Part shown: one piece after another, positions 1 through 6,171 of the stretch | Position numbering within the stretch: the stretch's first letter is position 1 | How the letters are laid out: each line of letters starts with the position of its first letter | Origin: Gaiellasilicea sp038324115 | GTDB taxonomy: Bacteria > Actinomycetota > Thermoleophilia > Gaiellales > Gaiellaceae | Direction of reading: 5' to 3' | Length of the DNA stretch: 12,480 nt | Assembly (NCBI GenBank): GCA_038324115.1 | Contig: JBBQHQ010000074.1 | Location: 1 to 12,480 of the forward strand | Program-made: the position numbers and the translations under genes | The notes under the pieces: model-generated | The model's input: only the letters and a program-made list of their open reading frames with translations | What the model was told of the DNA's origin: nothing | Database searches by the model: none

Positions 1-1
1 C

Positions 2-424
2 CGGATCGAGGGCGAGGGGATCCGCGGGACGCTGCGGCTCGTCGACACCGTCTCCGCGCCCGAGCCGCAGGCCGCTCCGACGACGTCGGCCGCGGCCGGC
101 TGGGCCGCGTCACTCCGGACGCTCCCGCTCGACTGGAGCGACCTGCTCTGCGAGGTCGAGCTGACCTCCAGCGACCATCTCGACCGCGGCGCGCTGATGC
201 TCGCCCCGCTCAACCCGTACCGCGTGCAGGGCCGCTCCGCCTTCACGTTCCGGGTCGCCCGCCGCTTCGGCTACGGGGCCTCGCCGGAGATGGTCGGCCG
301 CTGCCTCGCCCGCCTGGACGAGATCGAGATCCCCGCCGACGTGACGATCCTCCGGGCCCTCTCGGACACGCACAACGTGGACACCCAGGGACCGGTCTGG
401 CGCGTGGGCGGGAAGGCCGTATGA
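2..424 (+). CDS. C-terminal part of an unrecognised protein (5' end outside window)
   Basis: An open frame runs from the left edge of the window to a TGA at 422-424, giving the last 140 residues of a protein whose start lies outside. I do not recognise the family. Visible features are an Ala/Pro-rich linker (about residues 18-38 of the visible part) followed by a compact mixed region rich in charged and aromatic residues that contains LDWSDLLCEVELTSS and FTFRVARRFGYG. There is no obvious transmembrane segment or signal peptide. An ATG at 197 also lies in this frame, but the frame is open and codon-typical upstream of it, so the gene very probably starts before the window. Its stop overlaps the next gene's start as ATGA, which indicates translational coupling with the PRC-barrel-like protein. 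No function can be assigned from sequence alone. Confidence 0.7.
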   Translation, partial: RIEGEGIRGTLRLVDTVSAPEPQAAPTTSAAAGWAASLRTLPLDWSDLLCEVELTSSDHLDRGALMLAPLNPYRVQGRSAFTFRVARRFGYGASPEMVGRCLARLDEIEIPADVTILRALSDTHNVDTQGPVWRVGGKAV

Positions 425-690
425 ACGCCGATCCCGTCGCCTGGGTGATGATCGAGCACGGCTGGAGCGTCTTCGACCGGGACGGCGGCGAGCTCGGCAA
501 GATCGCCGAGGTCGTCGGCGACTCGGAGAGCGACATCTTCAACGGGCTGATGGTCAGCCACGGCCTACTCAGCCGGGACACCTACGTCCCATCCGAGCGG
601 GTCGCGTCGATCTTCGAGGGCCGCGTCGAGCTGGATCTGGACGCCGCCGCCGTCGACGCGCTCGAGGACGAGCCACCCTCCTCGGGCTAG
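421..690 (+). CDS. Small PRC-barrel-like domain protein
   Basis: This 89-residue protein starts at an ATG sharing ATGA with the upstream stop, so the two genes are almost certainly cotranscribed and coupled. The segment from about residue 14 to 75 (HGWSVFDRDGGELGKIAEV, then a short loop, then DTYVPSERVASIFEGRVEL) has the pattern of PRC-barrel or DUF2171-like domains: a strand with a 'D..G..vG.V' turn, then 'yVP...v..i.dg.v.l'. Such domains are small beta-barrels found in RNA-processing and photosynthetic proteins and as stand-alone proteins of unclear role. There is no signal peptide or membrane segment, so it is likely cytoplasmic. The tail is acidic (DALEDEPPSSG). Its TAG stop shares a CTAG palindrome with the stop of convergent argR. 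The fold call is moderately confident; no function is claimed. Confidence 0.75.
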   Translation: MNADPVAWVMIEHGWSVFDRDGGELGKIAEVVGDSESDIFNGLMVSHGLLSRDTYVPSERVASIFEGRVELDLDAAAVDALEDEPPSSG

Positions 691-1148
691 CTCAGCTCGC
701 GCACGAGCGCCTCGGCGTCCTCGCCGCTCGCGGCGATCGCGAGGCACGTGTCGTCCCCGGCGAGGGTGCCGACGACGAGCGGGTGGCGGACGCGGTCGAG
801 CGCGCGGGCGATCGCCGGGGCAGAGCCGAGCGCGCAGCGGATCACGACGATGTTCTGGGCCGCGACGAGCTCGCGGGCGTACTGCTCGAGCACCGCCGTC
901 AGGGCCGCGCGGGGATCGCGCCTCGGCCGGCCGGGCAGCACATAGCGCGGCCGCCCCAGCTCGTCCTCGATCTTCTCGACGGCCAGCTCCCGTAGGTCGC
1001 GGGAGAGCGTCGCCTGGGTGGCCTCGCAACCGGCCGCAGCGAGTGCATCCTGGAGCTCGTGCTGGGTGCCGACGCGCCGGCGGGTGACGATGCTCTCGAT
1101 CAGGCGCTGGCGCTCGGCCTTCGGGAGGGCTCGGGAGTCCGGATGCAT
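687..1148 (-). CDS. argR: Arginine repressor ArgR
   Basis: This 153-residue protein has the full ArgR architecture. An N-terminal winged helix-turn-helix covers about residues 10-70 and includes the signature TQATLSRDLRELAVEK (44-59). A C-terminal oligomerisation and arginine-binding domain covers about residues 80-153 and includes GTLAGDDTCLAI (127-138), whose paired aspartates contact arginine in the family. ArgR normally forms an arginine-dependent hexamer that represses arginine biosynthesis and can activate catabolism. The frame is open up to 1205, but I chose the ATG at 1148: the conserved domain begins just after it, length is then typical, and a TACGTT -10 box ends 6 bases before it, consistent with leaderless mRNA. 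No arg biosynthetic genes are in the window, so it acts in trans. It diverges from the membrane-protein operon and converges on the PRC-barrel-like gene. Confidence 0.93.
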   Translation of the reverse strand: MHPDSRALPKAERQRLIESIVTRRRVGTQHELQDALAAAGCEATQATLSRDLRELAVEKIEDELGRPRYVLPGRPRRDPRAALTAVLEQYARELVAAQNIVVIRCALGSAPAIARALDRVRHPLVVGTLAGDDTCLAIAASGEDAEALVRELS

Positions 1149-1154
1149 GCGGGG

Positions 1155-1160
1155 AACGTA
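1155..1160 (-). promoter_or_regulatory. Putative -10 box of argR (leaderless-type)
   Basis: On the minus strand, TACGTT fits the TAnnnT -10 pattern and is followed by six bases and the argR ATG at 1148, so transcription would start at or within a base or two of the start codon. No good -35 box is visible 17 bases further up. The box overlaps a direct repeat (GAACGT at 1154-1159 and 1165-1170) that could be a repressor site. Confidence 0.5.
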
Positions 1161-1203
1161 CTCAGAACGTTTGCAGAAGCGGGGGCGTGGCAACGAGAAG
1201 TGC

Positions 1204-1332
1204 ATGTTGAGAAAAGCACTCTGGATGGGGCTCTACGGCGCGATCGGAGCGGCCGCGACGATGGCGGCGCGGCGCGCGGCCTCCGGGATCTGGCAGGTCG
1301 CGACCGGCGAGCAACCGCCGGCGAAGAAATGA
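1204..1332 (+). CDS. Small membrane protein, DUF4235-like
   Basis: This 42-residue protein starts at the ATG at 1204, preceded by a weak purine-rich GAGAAG. It has one short hydrophobic helix (WMGLYGAIGAAATMAARRAA) and ends with the pattern IWQVATGEQPPAKK. That combination of a glycine/alanine membrane helix, an 'AR+...iW...TGe.PP' motif and a short tail resembles the N-terminal half of DUF4235 proteins, which are small actinobacterial membrane proteins of unknown role; here the usual second helix is missing. It is the first gene of a tightly packed operon running to 3258, and its TGA overlaps the next ATG as ATGA. The frame stays open upstream to 1018, but that part lies over argR and reads as shadow sequence. 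Existence is fairly sure; the family call is moderate. Confidence 0.65.
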   Translation: MLRKALWMGLYGAIGAAATMAARRAASGIWQVATGEQPPAKK

Positions 1333-1694
1333 CGAAGGGCGACAAAGCGGTCGAGAAGGGCGCGGACAAGCTGGACGCGCTTGCCGACAAGGCCGCCGAG
1401 AAGGGCGGAGTCGGGGACAAGGTCGCGGGCGAGTTGGCCGACGATGCCGCGTTCCTGCGCAAGCTGAAGCCCTCCCTGATCGTGGCGCGCGCCAAGGGCG
1501 AGCTGCCGAAGGACCGGCCCGCGGGATCGGCCCAGCCTCGCCGGCCCGTCGCCCCTTCCGGCCCGCAGCATGCACCCCGGGCGTCGAAGAAGAAGGGCCC
1601 GAACCCGTTCCTCGTCGCCGGAGCCGCGTTCGGCCTCGGCACCCTGCTCGCGAAGGCGATCGACTGGAGGGGCCATGCCCACCCCCGTCGCTGA
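1329..1694 (+). CDS. Unrecognised protein with charged N-terminal helix and C-terminal membrane anchor
   Basis: This 121-residue protein starts at the ATG overlapping the previous stop (ATGA). Residues 1-50 are a highly charged Lys/Asp/Glu/Ala segment with loose repeats (KAVEKGADKLDALADKAAEKGG), predicted helical or coiled coil. Residues about 58-92 are Pro/Arg-rich and probably disordered. Residues about 93-112 (NPFLVAGAAFGLGTLLAKAI) form a single membrane helix, followed by a basic tail. This is the layout of a tail-anchored protein with a cytoplasmic amphipathic head. I do not recognise a named family; parts resemble the ElaB/DUF883 style of helix plus glycine-rich anchor, but the match is only in shape. 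It sits between a DUF4235-like protein and a holin-like protein, so a role in envelope organisation is a guess from context. Its end overlaps the next gene by 20 bases. Confidence 0.75.
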   Translation: MTKGDKAVEKGADKLDALADKAAEKGGVGDKVAGELADDAAFLRKLKPSLIVARAKGELPKDRPAGSAQPRRPVAPSGPQHAPRASKKKGPNPFLVAGAAFGLGTLLAKAIDWRGHAHPRR

Positions 1695-2097
1695 GCACAA
1701 CCGGATCGACGGCGCGGCCAAGCCGGGCGTCGGCGACGCTGCCAAGCAGGTGGCCGAGCACGCGAGCTCGCTCGCCAAGCTGGAGCTGGAGCTCGCCGGC
1801 CTGGAGCTGAAGAAGAAGGTCGGCTCGCTCGGCGCAGGGCTCGGCCTGGGGATCGGCGCGGGGCTCGTGGCCCTCTACGGCCTCGGCTTCGCATTCGCGA
1901 CGATCGCCGCGGCGCTCGCCCTCTTCCTCGCGACCTGGCTCGCGCTTCTCATCGTCACTGCCGGGCTCTTCGCACTCGCAGGAATCCTCGGCCTGCTCGC
2001 GCTGCGCCGGATCAAGAATGGGACGCCGCCGGTCCCGGAGCAGGCGATCAAGGAAGCCAAGCTGACCACGGAGGCGTTGAAGTCGAATGGCCACTAG
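1675..2097 (+). CDS. Phage holin family / actinobacterial holin-X-like membrane protein
   Basis: This 140-residue protein matches the layout of the putative actinobacterial Holin-X (holin superfamily III, Phage_holin_3_6) family: an N-terminal amphipathic, Lys/Glu-rich helix (about residues 21-48, including KLELELAGLELKKK), two hydrophobic helices (about 51-79 and 82-111), and a short charged C-terminus ending in an 'I+EAKLTTEALK' helix. Despite the name these are chromosomal envelope proteins, and nothing else here is phage-like. I chose the ATG at 1675 because a strong GGAGGGG ribosome-binding site at 1666-1672 sits just upstream and the N-terminal helix begins soon after; the longer open frame upstream is Arg/Ser-rich shadow. 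It overlaps the previous gene by 20 bases and the next by 11, supporting coordinated translation. Its function is not established. Confidence 0.85.
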   Translation: MPTPVAEHNRIDGAAKPGVGDAAKQVAEHASSLAKLELELAGLELKKKVGSLGAGLGLGIGAGLVALYGLGFAFATIAAALALFLATWLALLIVTAGLFALAGILGLLALRRIKNGTPPVPEQAIKEAKLTTEALKSNGH

Positions 2098-2335
2098 CAG
2101 CCTGAACGGGCGCACGCCCGAGACGATCCGCCGCGAAATCGAGGCCGAGCGCGAGCAGCTCGCGCACGCCGTCGAGGACCTGCGCGACGGGCTCGGCGCC
2201 GCGACCGACGTCGCCGGCAAGCTCCGCGCCAAGCTCCCCGTCGTCGCGGCCGGGGCGATGGGCGCAGGATTCTTCCTCGCCGGGGGGATCGGCGCCTCGA
2301 TGCGCTTCCTGGCGCGGAAGGGCCGCGACCGCTAG
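2087..2335 (+). CDS. DUF3618 domain membrane protein
   Basis: This 82-residue protein shows the DUF3618 signature at its N-terminus: TPETIRREIEAEREQLAHAV (from about residue 10) followed by EDLRDGL, an amphipathic helix with regular Glu/Arg and Leu positions. A membrane helix follows at about residues 50-75 (VVAAGAMGAGFFLAGGIGAS), then a basic tail. DUF3618 proteins are typically small single-span actinobacterial membrane proteins encoded next to holin-like and DUF4235 proteins, exactly as here; their molecular role is unknown. The start lies 11 bases inside the previous gene. The TAG stop shares its G with the GTG start of the YihY gene (TAGTG), so translation is likely reinitiated or coupled. 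Confidence 0.85.
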   Translation: MATSSLNGRTPETIRREIEAEREQLAHAVEDLRDGLGAATDVAGKLRAKLPVVAAGAMGAGFFLAGGIGASMRFLARKGRDR

Positions 2336-3258
2336 TGGCGACCGAGGCCCGGGTCGGGCGCACGCCCGCGGGGCCCGAGAAGCTGTCCCGCGGCGAGTGG
2401 CTCGCGGTCTTCAAGCGCTCCTTCAAGGGCTTCCTCGACGACGACTGCATGGGCCTCGCCCAGCAAATCGCGTACAGCTCGCTCCTCGCCTTCTTCCCGG
2501 CGATGGTCTTCCTCGTCGGGCTCCTCGACCTCGTGGGGGCCTTCTCCGCGCTGAAGGACTTCCTGGCCCCGATCGCCCCGGGTGCCGTCCTGACGACGAT
2601 CGACACGCTGCAGAGCGAGACCTCGAAGGGAACCTCGATCGTCGCGTTCCTGGTCGGCGCCGCCGGCGCCGTCTGGGCGGCGAGCGGGGCGATGGGCTCC
2701 GTGGTCAAGGCCGTCAACCGTGCCTACGACCAGGTCGACACCCGCGCGTTCTGGAAGAAGCGGCTGATTGCGGCACTGCTCGTCGTCCTCACAGGTCTGA
2801 CGCTCGCCTCGCTCCTGCTCCTGATCGTCTTCGGCGGCCCGCTGGGGAACGCAATTGCGAGCAAGGCCAAGCTCGGCGGCGCCTTCGACCTCGTCTGGAA
2901 CCTCGCCCGCTGGCCGCTCGCCTTCTGCGGGATCCTGCTCTTCTTCGCGCTCGTCTACTACCTCGCTCCGAACCTCGAGACTCGAGCGTGGAAGTGGCTG
3001 ACGCCTGGCTCGGTCGTCGGCGCCGTCGGCTGGCTCGCGCTCTCCGGGCTCTTCTCGCTCTACACGAGCTTCTCGGACTCCTACTCGAAGACCTACGGCG
3101 CGCTCGCGAGCGGGATCGTGCTGCTGCTCTGGCTGAACTACTCGGCCTTCGCGCTCTTATTCGGGGCGGAGCTGAACTCCGAGCTCGACCGCCAGGCCGA
3201 GCTCAACGCCTCGGGCGGTGAGAACGCGGGGCTGATCCGCCCGAGCCGCCGCGGCTGA
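2335..3258 (+). CDS. YihY/virulence factor BrkB family inner-membrane protein
   Basis: This 307-residue protein carries the hallmark segments of the YihY/BrkB (formerly putative RNase BN) family: an early GLAQQIAYSSLLAFFPAMVF, the AFLVGAAGAVWAASGAMGSV helix leading into NRAYDQ, and the late YLAPNLETRAWKWLTPGSVV with YTSFSDSYSKTYGALASGIV and LLWLNYSAFALLFGAELN. About six membrane helices are visible and both termini are hydrophilic. The family was once taken for ribonuclease BN but that assignment is no longer accepted; these are membrane proteins suggested to act in transport or envelope processes. The GTG at 2335 shares one base with the DUF3618 stop. It is the last gene of the operon that begins at 1204. 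Length is typical and nothing is missing. Confidence 0.93.
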   Translation: MATEARVGRTPAGPEKLSRGEWLAVFKRSFKGFLDDDCMGLAQQIAYSSLLAFFPAMVFLVGLLDLVGAFSALKDFLAPIAPGAVLTTIDTLQSETSKGTSIVAFLVGAAGAVWAASGAMGSVVKAVNRAYDQVDTRAFWKKRLIAALLVVLTGLTLASLLLLIVFGGPLGNAIASKAKLGGAFDLVWNLARWPLAFCGILLFFALVYYLAPNLETRAWKWLTPGSVVGAVGWLALSGLFSLYTSFSDSYSKTYGALASGIVLLLWLNYSAFALLFGAELNSELDRQAELNASGGENAGLIRPSRRG

Positions 3259-3270
3259 GCGTCGCCTGGG

Positions 3271-3302
3271 CGGTTGGACTGACCGACCGAATGCCATAGA
3301 GT
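3271..3302 (+). promoter_or_regulatory. Strong -35/-10 promoter of the cyclic-nucleotide-binding gene, with overlapping inverted repeat
   Basis: TTGGAC at 3274-3279 and TAGAGT at 3297-3302 are separated by 17 bases, close to the housekeeping sigma-factor consensus, and the -10 box ends six bases before the ATG at 3309, so the message is probably leaderless. An inverted repeat, CGGTTGG (3271-3277) and CCGACCG (3283-3289) with a 5-base gap and one G.T wobble, covers the -35 box. It could be an operator, or a hairpin ending the YihY operon. Confidence 0.6.
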
Positions 3303-3308
3303 CGCGCC

Positions 3309-3725
3309 ATGGGCCTCGCGAAGAATGCCAAGATGAACGCGATCACGAGCGTGCCGCTCTTCGCTCGCTGCTCGCGCTCGGAGATCTCGGAGGTCGCGAT
3401 GATCGCGGACGAGATCGACGTCAAGGCCGGCAAGGTGCTGACGGAAGAGGGCGAGAGCGGCCGTGAGTTCTTCGTGCTCGTCAGGGGCGGTGCCGACGTG
3501 CGCCGGAACGGCCGCAAGGTGAACACGCTCGTCCCCGGTGACTTCTTCGGCGAGATCGCACTCGTCTCCCGCTCGCCACGGACGGCGACGGTGACGGCGA
3601 CCGAGGACTCCCAACTACTCGTGATCACGGCCAACAGCTTCCGGGCCCTGCTCGACCACTCGCCGCGGATCCAGCTCCGCGTGCTCGAGGCGCTCGCCGA
3701 CCGCCTAGCTCCTTCCTCGCTGTAG
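3309..3725 (+). CDS. Stand-alone cyclic-nucleotide-binding (CRP/FNR-type) domain protein
   Basis: This 138-residue protein consists of one cyclic-nucleotide-binding domain and nothing else. Residues 14-36 (SVPLFARCSRSEISEVAMIA) are the N-terminal helical lead typical of the family. Residues 41-75 give the beta-roll ('G+vL..eGe.g.eFFvl..G.a.V'). The phosphate-binding cassette is at about 80-95, FGEIALVSRSPRTATV, with the Glu (82) and Arg (91) that contact the cyclic phosphate and ribose in cAMP-binding members. No DNA-binding helix-turn-helix or kinase domain follows; the C-terminal helix (RIQLRVLEALADRLA) closes the domain. It may therefore sense a cyclic nucleotide and act through a protein partner, or be a structural remnant. 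The ATG is fixed by the well-placed promoter. It converges on pheT across a repeat region. Confidence 0.9.
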   Translation: MGLAKNAKMNAITSVPLFARCSRSEISEVAMIADEIDVKAGKVLTEEGESGREFFVLVRGGADVRRNGRKVNTLVPGDFFGEIALVSRSPRTATVTATEDSQLLVITANSFRALLDHSPRIQLRVLEALADRLAPSSL

Positions 3726-3726
3726 C

Positions 3727-3862
3727 TTCCCGCAAGCGGGTCATCCGCCTCACGGCGGACGACCCGCGCGAAGACCCCTAAAGGGGCTCCTCGTTTCCCG
3801 CAAGCGGGACATCCGCCTCACGGCGGACGCCCCGCGCGAAGACCCCTGAAGGGGCTCCTCCG
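3727..3862. repeat. Two tandem copies of a 68-bp hairpin-rich intergenic repeat
   Basis: Copy 1 (3727-3794) and copy 2 (3795-3862) differ at three positions within their first 65 or so bases. Each copy contains CCCGCAAGCGGG (3729-3740, 3797-3808), a long hairpin with arms GCGGGTC-A-TCCGCC and GGCGGA-C-GACCCGC around a TCAC loop (3736-3767; one extra mismatch in the copy at 3804-3835), and a CCCC(TAAA or TGAA)GGGG hairpin (3775-3786, 3843-3854). The first two structures share GCGGG, so they are mutually exclusive. The block fills most of the space between the convergent cyclic-nucleotide-binding and pheT genes. The copies could be REP-like dispersed elements or a processing/termination block; whether they occur elsewhere in the genome is unknown. 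Confidence 0.85.
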
Positions 3863-3868
3863 GAGCCC
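3852..3868. terminator. Candidate bidirectional terminator hairpin between convergent genes
   Basis: GGGCTCC (3852-3858), a TCC loop and GGAGCCC (3862-3868) form a perfect 7-bp GC-rich stem. It lies at the end of the second 68-bp repeat and 23 bases past the pheT stop, so it could end transcription from both directions. There is no T-run on either side, as is common in high-GC actinobacteria, so intrinsic termination is not proven. Confidence 0.45.
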
Positions 3869-3891
3869 GCGGGTTCGATGACGGACGGTGG

Positions 3892-6171
3892 TTAGGCGCG
3901 GAGCTCGGCGCCGAACTGGTCGGCGAGGGCCGCGACGATCTTGCCCCGGAGCTCGGCCGCGTCCTCGTCTGAGAGGGTTCGGTCGGACGACTGAAACGCG
4001 AGCCGGATCGCAACCGACTTCCGCCCCTCCCCCAGCTGCTCGCCGCGGTAGACGTCGAAGACGCGCGCCTCGCGCAGCTCCGGGCCGCCCGCCTCCCGGG
4101 CGGCCGCGACGAGCGCGCCCGCTTCCACGTCCTCGGCCACGCCGACCGCGATGTCCTGGCGGACGAGCGGGAAGCTGACCACGTCCTCGTAGGCGACCGG
4201 CCCGCCGGCCGCCTCGAAGAGCAGCGCGAGATCGAGCTCGAACGCGCCCCACTCCCCGTCGAGGAGTGCGGGATGGAGCTCGCCGAAGAGGCCCGCCGAG
4301 GTGCGCGCCGTCTTACCGGGGTGGAAGCGTGGATCCTCCGCGCGCTCCAGGTCCAGCTCGGCCTTCAGGGCGGCGTAGATCGCCTCGACCACGCCCTTCG
4401 CGCGCCCGAAACCGCCCTCGACGAGCCCCGCGACGTGGCGGTGCTCGTCGGGCAGGTCGGCGCCCTCGTGGTAGACCCGGGCGACCTCGAAGAGCGCGAT
4501 CCGCTCCGCGCCGGCATCGGTGTTCCTCCGGGCGGCCTCGACCAGGCTCGGGACGAGCGAGGTGCGGAGCGTCGTCAGCTCGACGGAGATCGGCTCGGGC
4601 AGGCTCCAGGCGCCCTCGGCCCCGGCGGGTAGCAGCGACGGCGTGTACGTCTCGTGGAAGCCGAGCCCGACGAGCACATCCTCGACGCGTCGGCGGAGCG
4701 CCTGCTCGCGCGTCAGCGTCCCGAACATCGCCCGGCGGTACGGCAGCGTGAACGGCACGTCCTCCAGCCGGAAGCGCGCCACCTCCTCGACGACGTCGAT
4801 CTCGCGGGTCACGTCGCGGGCGCGCCAGGTCGGGACGAGCACGTCGTCGCCCTGCCGCTCGAAGCCGAGCTTGGCGAGGATCCGCTCCTGCTCGGCGGGG
4901 GCCGTCTCGATCCCGGTGACCGCATCCGCGCGCTCGGGCCGGAAGCGAACGACCGGCCGCTCGGGCAGGCCGGCGTGGACGTCGCTCTCCCCCACCCACG
5001 AGGCGCCGGCGAGGTCGACGATCAGCTCCGTCGCCATCCGCGCGGCCTGCTCGGCGAGGTGCGGGTCGACGCCCTTCTCCCAGCGGTTCGAGCCCTCGGT
5101 GCGCAGGCGCAGCCGCTCGGACGTCTTGAAGATCCCGTGCGGCTCGAAGTTCGCGGCCTCGAGAAGCACCTCGGTCGTCCCCTCGCCGATCTCGGTCTCC
5201 TCGCCGCCCATGATTGCGGCGAGCGCGAGCGGGCGCTCGCCGTCGGTGATCAGGAGGTCGCTGGGGTCGAGCGTGCGGTCGACGCCGTCGAGCGTGCGGA
5301 TCGTCTCGCCGCCCCGGGCCCGGCGGACGACGATCTTGCCGCTCGCGACCGTCTTCCAGTCGAAGGCGTGGAGCGGGCTCCCGAGCGCGAGCATGACGTA
5401 GTTGGTCACGTCGACAACGTTCGAGATCGGCCTCATCCCGGCAGCGAGCAGCCGCGCCTTCAGCCAGACGGGCGAGGGGCCGATCGTGAGGTCGCGGAAG
5501 AGCCGGCCGATGTAGCGGGGGCAGCCGGCGAAGTCATCGATCTCGACCGGGACGGGCTCGTCGGCCGCGCGTGCCGGGTCGGTGCCGGGCCACGCCGCCA
5601 GCTCCAGGTCGTAGATCGCTGCGATCTCCCGTGCAAGCCCGTAGATCGAGAGCAGATCGGGCCGGTTGCCCGTCGCCTCGACCGTGAGCACGGTCTCGCT
5701 CAGTGGGAGCACGTCCGCGAGCGGCGTCCCGGGCTCGACCTCGGGGAGCAGCATGATCCCGTCGTGATCCTGGCCGAGATCGACCTCGTCCTCCGCGAGG
5801 ATCATCCCGTTCGACGCCTCGCCCCGCACCTTCCGGACCTCGAGCTGGAGGCCGTTCGGGAGGACGGCGCCGGGGAGGGCCACGGCGACGGTCGCGCCCG
5901 CGCCGAAGTTCCAGGCGCCGCAGACGATCTGGCTCGGCTCGCCAGTGCCGAGGTCGACCTGGCAGAGCTGGAGCCGGTCCGCGTTCGGGTGCTTGGCCGC
6001 CTCCAGCACCTTCCCGACCCGGAAGAGGCCGAGGTTGCCGCCGTCGTCCGCGACACCGCGGCGCTCGACGCCCTCGACCTCCGCTGAGGTCACCGAGAGG
6101 CGCGTGGCCAGCTCGGCCAGCGGCATCTCGACCGGGACGTACTCGCGCAGCCAGCTGACGGGCACCTTCAC
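3892..6171 (-). CDS. pheT: Phenylalanine--tRNA ligase beta subunit
   Basis: This 759-residue protein is the beta subunit of the (alpha-beta)2 enzyme that charges tRNA-Phe. The N-terminus KVPVSWLREYVPV is diagnostic. A tRNA-binding (EMAP-like) domain covers about residues 45-145, including RVGKVLEAAKHPNADRLQLC and a VRGEASNGMILAEDE segment. The B3/B4 editing region follows at about 210-385 with NVVDVTNYVMLALGSPLHAF, then B5, the inactive class II-like core, and the C-terminal FDX-ACB anticodon-recognition domain in the last 95 residues or so, ending with SDRTLSDEDAAELRGKI. I chose the GTG at 6171, which shares its G with the pheS stop (TAGTG), with a GAGG ribosome-binding site eight bases before it; upstream codons in frame lie inside pheS and look like shadow. 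Length is slightly below the 780-800 usual in the family. It is cotranscribed with pheS. Confidence 0.96.
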   Translation of the reverse strand: MKVPVSWLREYVPVEMPLAELATRLSVTSAEVEGVERRGVADDGGNLGLFRVGKVLEAAKHPNADRLQLCQVDLGTGEPSQIVCGAWNFGAGATVAVALPGAVLPNGLQLEVRKVRGEASNGMILAEDEVDLGQDHDGIMLLPEVEPGTPLADVLPLSETVLTVEATGNRPDLLSIYGLAREIAAIYDLELAAWPGTDPARAADEPVPVEIDDFAGCPRYIGRLFRDLTIGPSPVWLKARLLAAGMRPISNVVDVTNYVMLALGSPLHAFDWKTVASGKIVVRRARGGETIRTLDGVDRTLDPSDLLITDGERPLALAAIMGGEETEIGEGTTEVLLEAANFEPHGIFKTSERLRLRTEGSNRWEKGVDPHLAEQAARMATELIVDLAGASWVGESDVHAGLPERPVVRFRPERADAVTGIETAPAEQERILAKLGFERQGDDVLVPTWRARDVTREIDVVEEVARFRLEDVPFTLPYRRAMFGTLTREQALRRRVEDVLVGLGFHETYTPSLLPAGAEGAWSLPEPISVELTTLRTSLVPSLVEAARRNTDAGAERIALFEVARVYHEGADLPDEHRHVAGLVEGGFGRAKGVVEAIYAALKAELDLERAEDPRFHPGKTARTSAGLFGELHPALLDGEWGAFELDLALLFEAAGGPVAYEDVVSFPLVRQDIAVGVAEDVEAGALVAAAREAGGPELREARVFDVYRGEQLGEGRKSVAIRLAFQSSDRTLSDEDAAELRGKIVAALADQFGAELRA

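Noticed and set aside
1149..1205. Longer argR reading frame starting at 1205
   Set aside because: The extra 19 residues are not conserved in ArgR, would overlap the divergent operon start, and the promoter fits the ATG at 1148.
1201..1222. Inverted repeat AGTGC/GCACT over the start of the first membrane-operon gene
   Set aside because: The arms are only five bases with a 12-base loop, which is expected by chance; it matches no known operator.
1675..2097. Prophage or lysis gene because of the holin-like protein
   Set aside because: No endolysin, phage structural gene or integrase is nearby; the family occurs widely as a chromosomal actinobacterial envelope protein in this same gene context.
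3727..3862. CRISPR-like repeat
   Set aside because: There are only two back-to-back copies of a 68-bp unit with no spacers and no cas genes.
4654..6087. 477-codon plus-strand open frame antisense to pheT
   Set aside because: pheT is certain on the other strand, and this frame is a Glu/Arg/Asp/Val-rich mirror of it without any recognisable motif.
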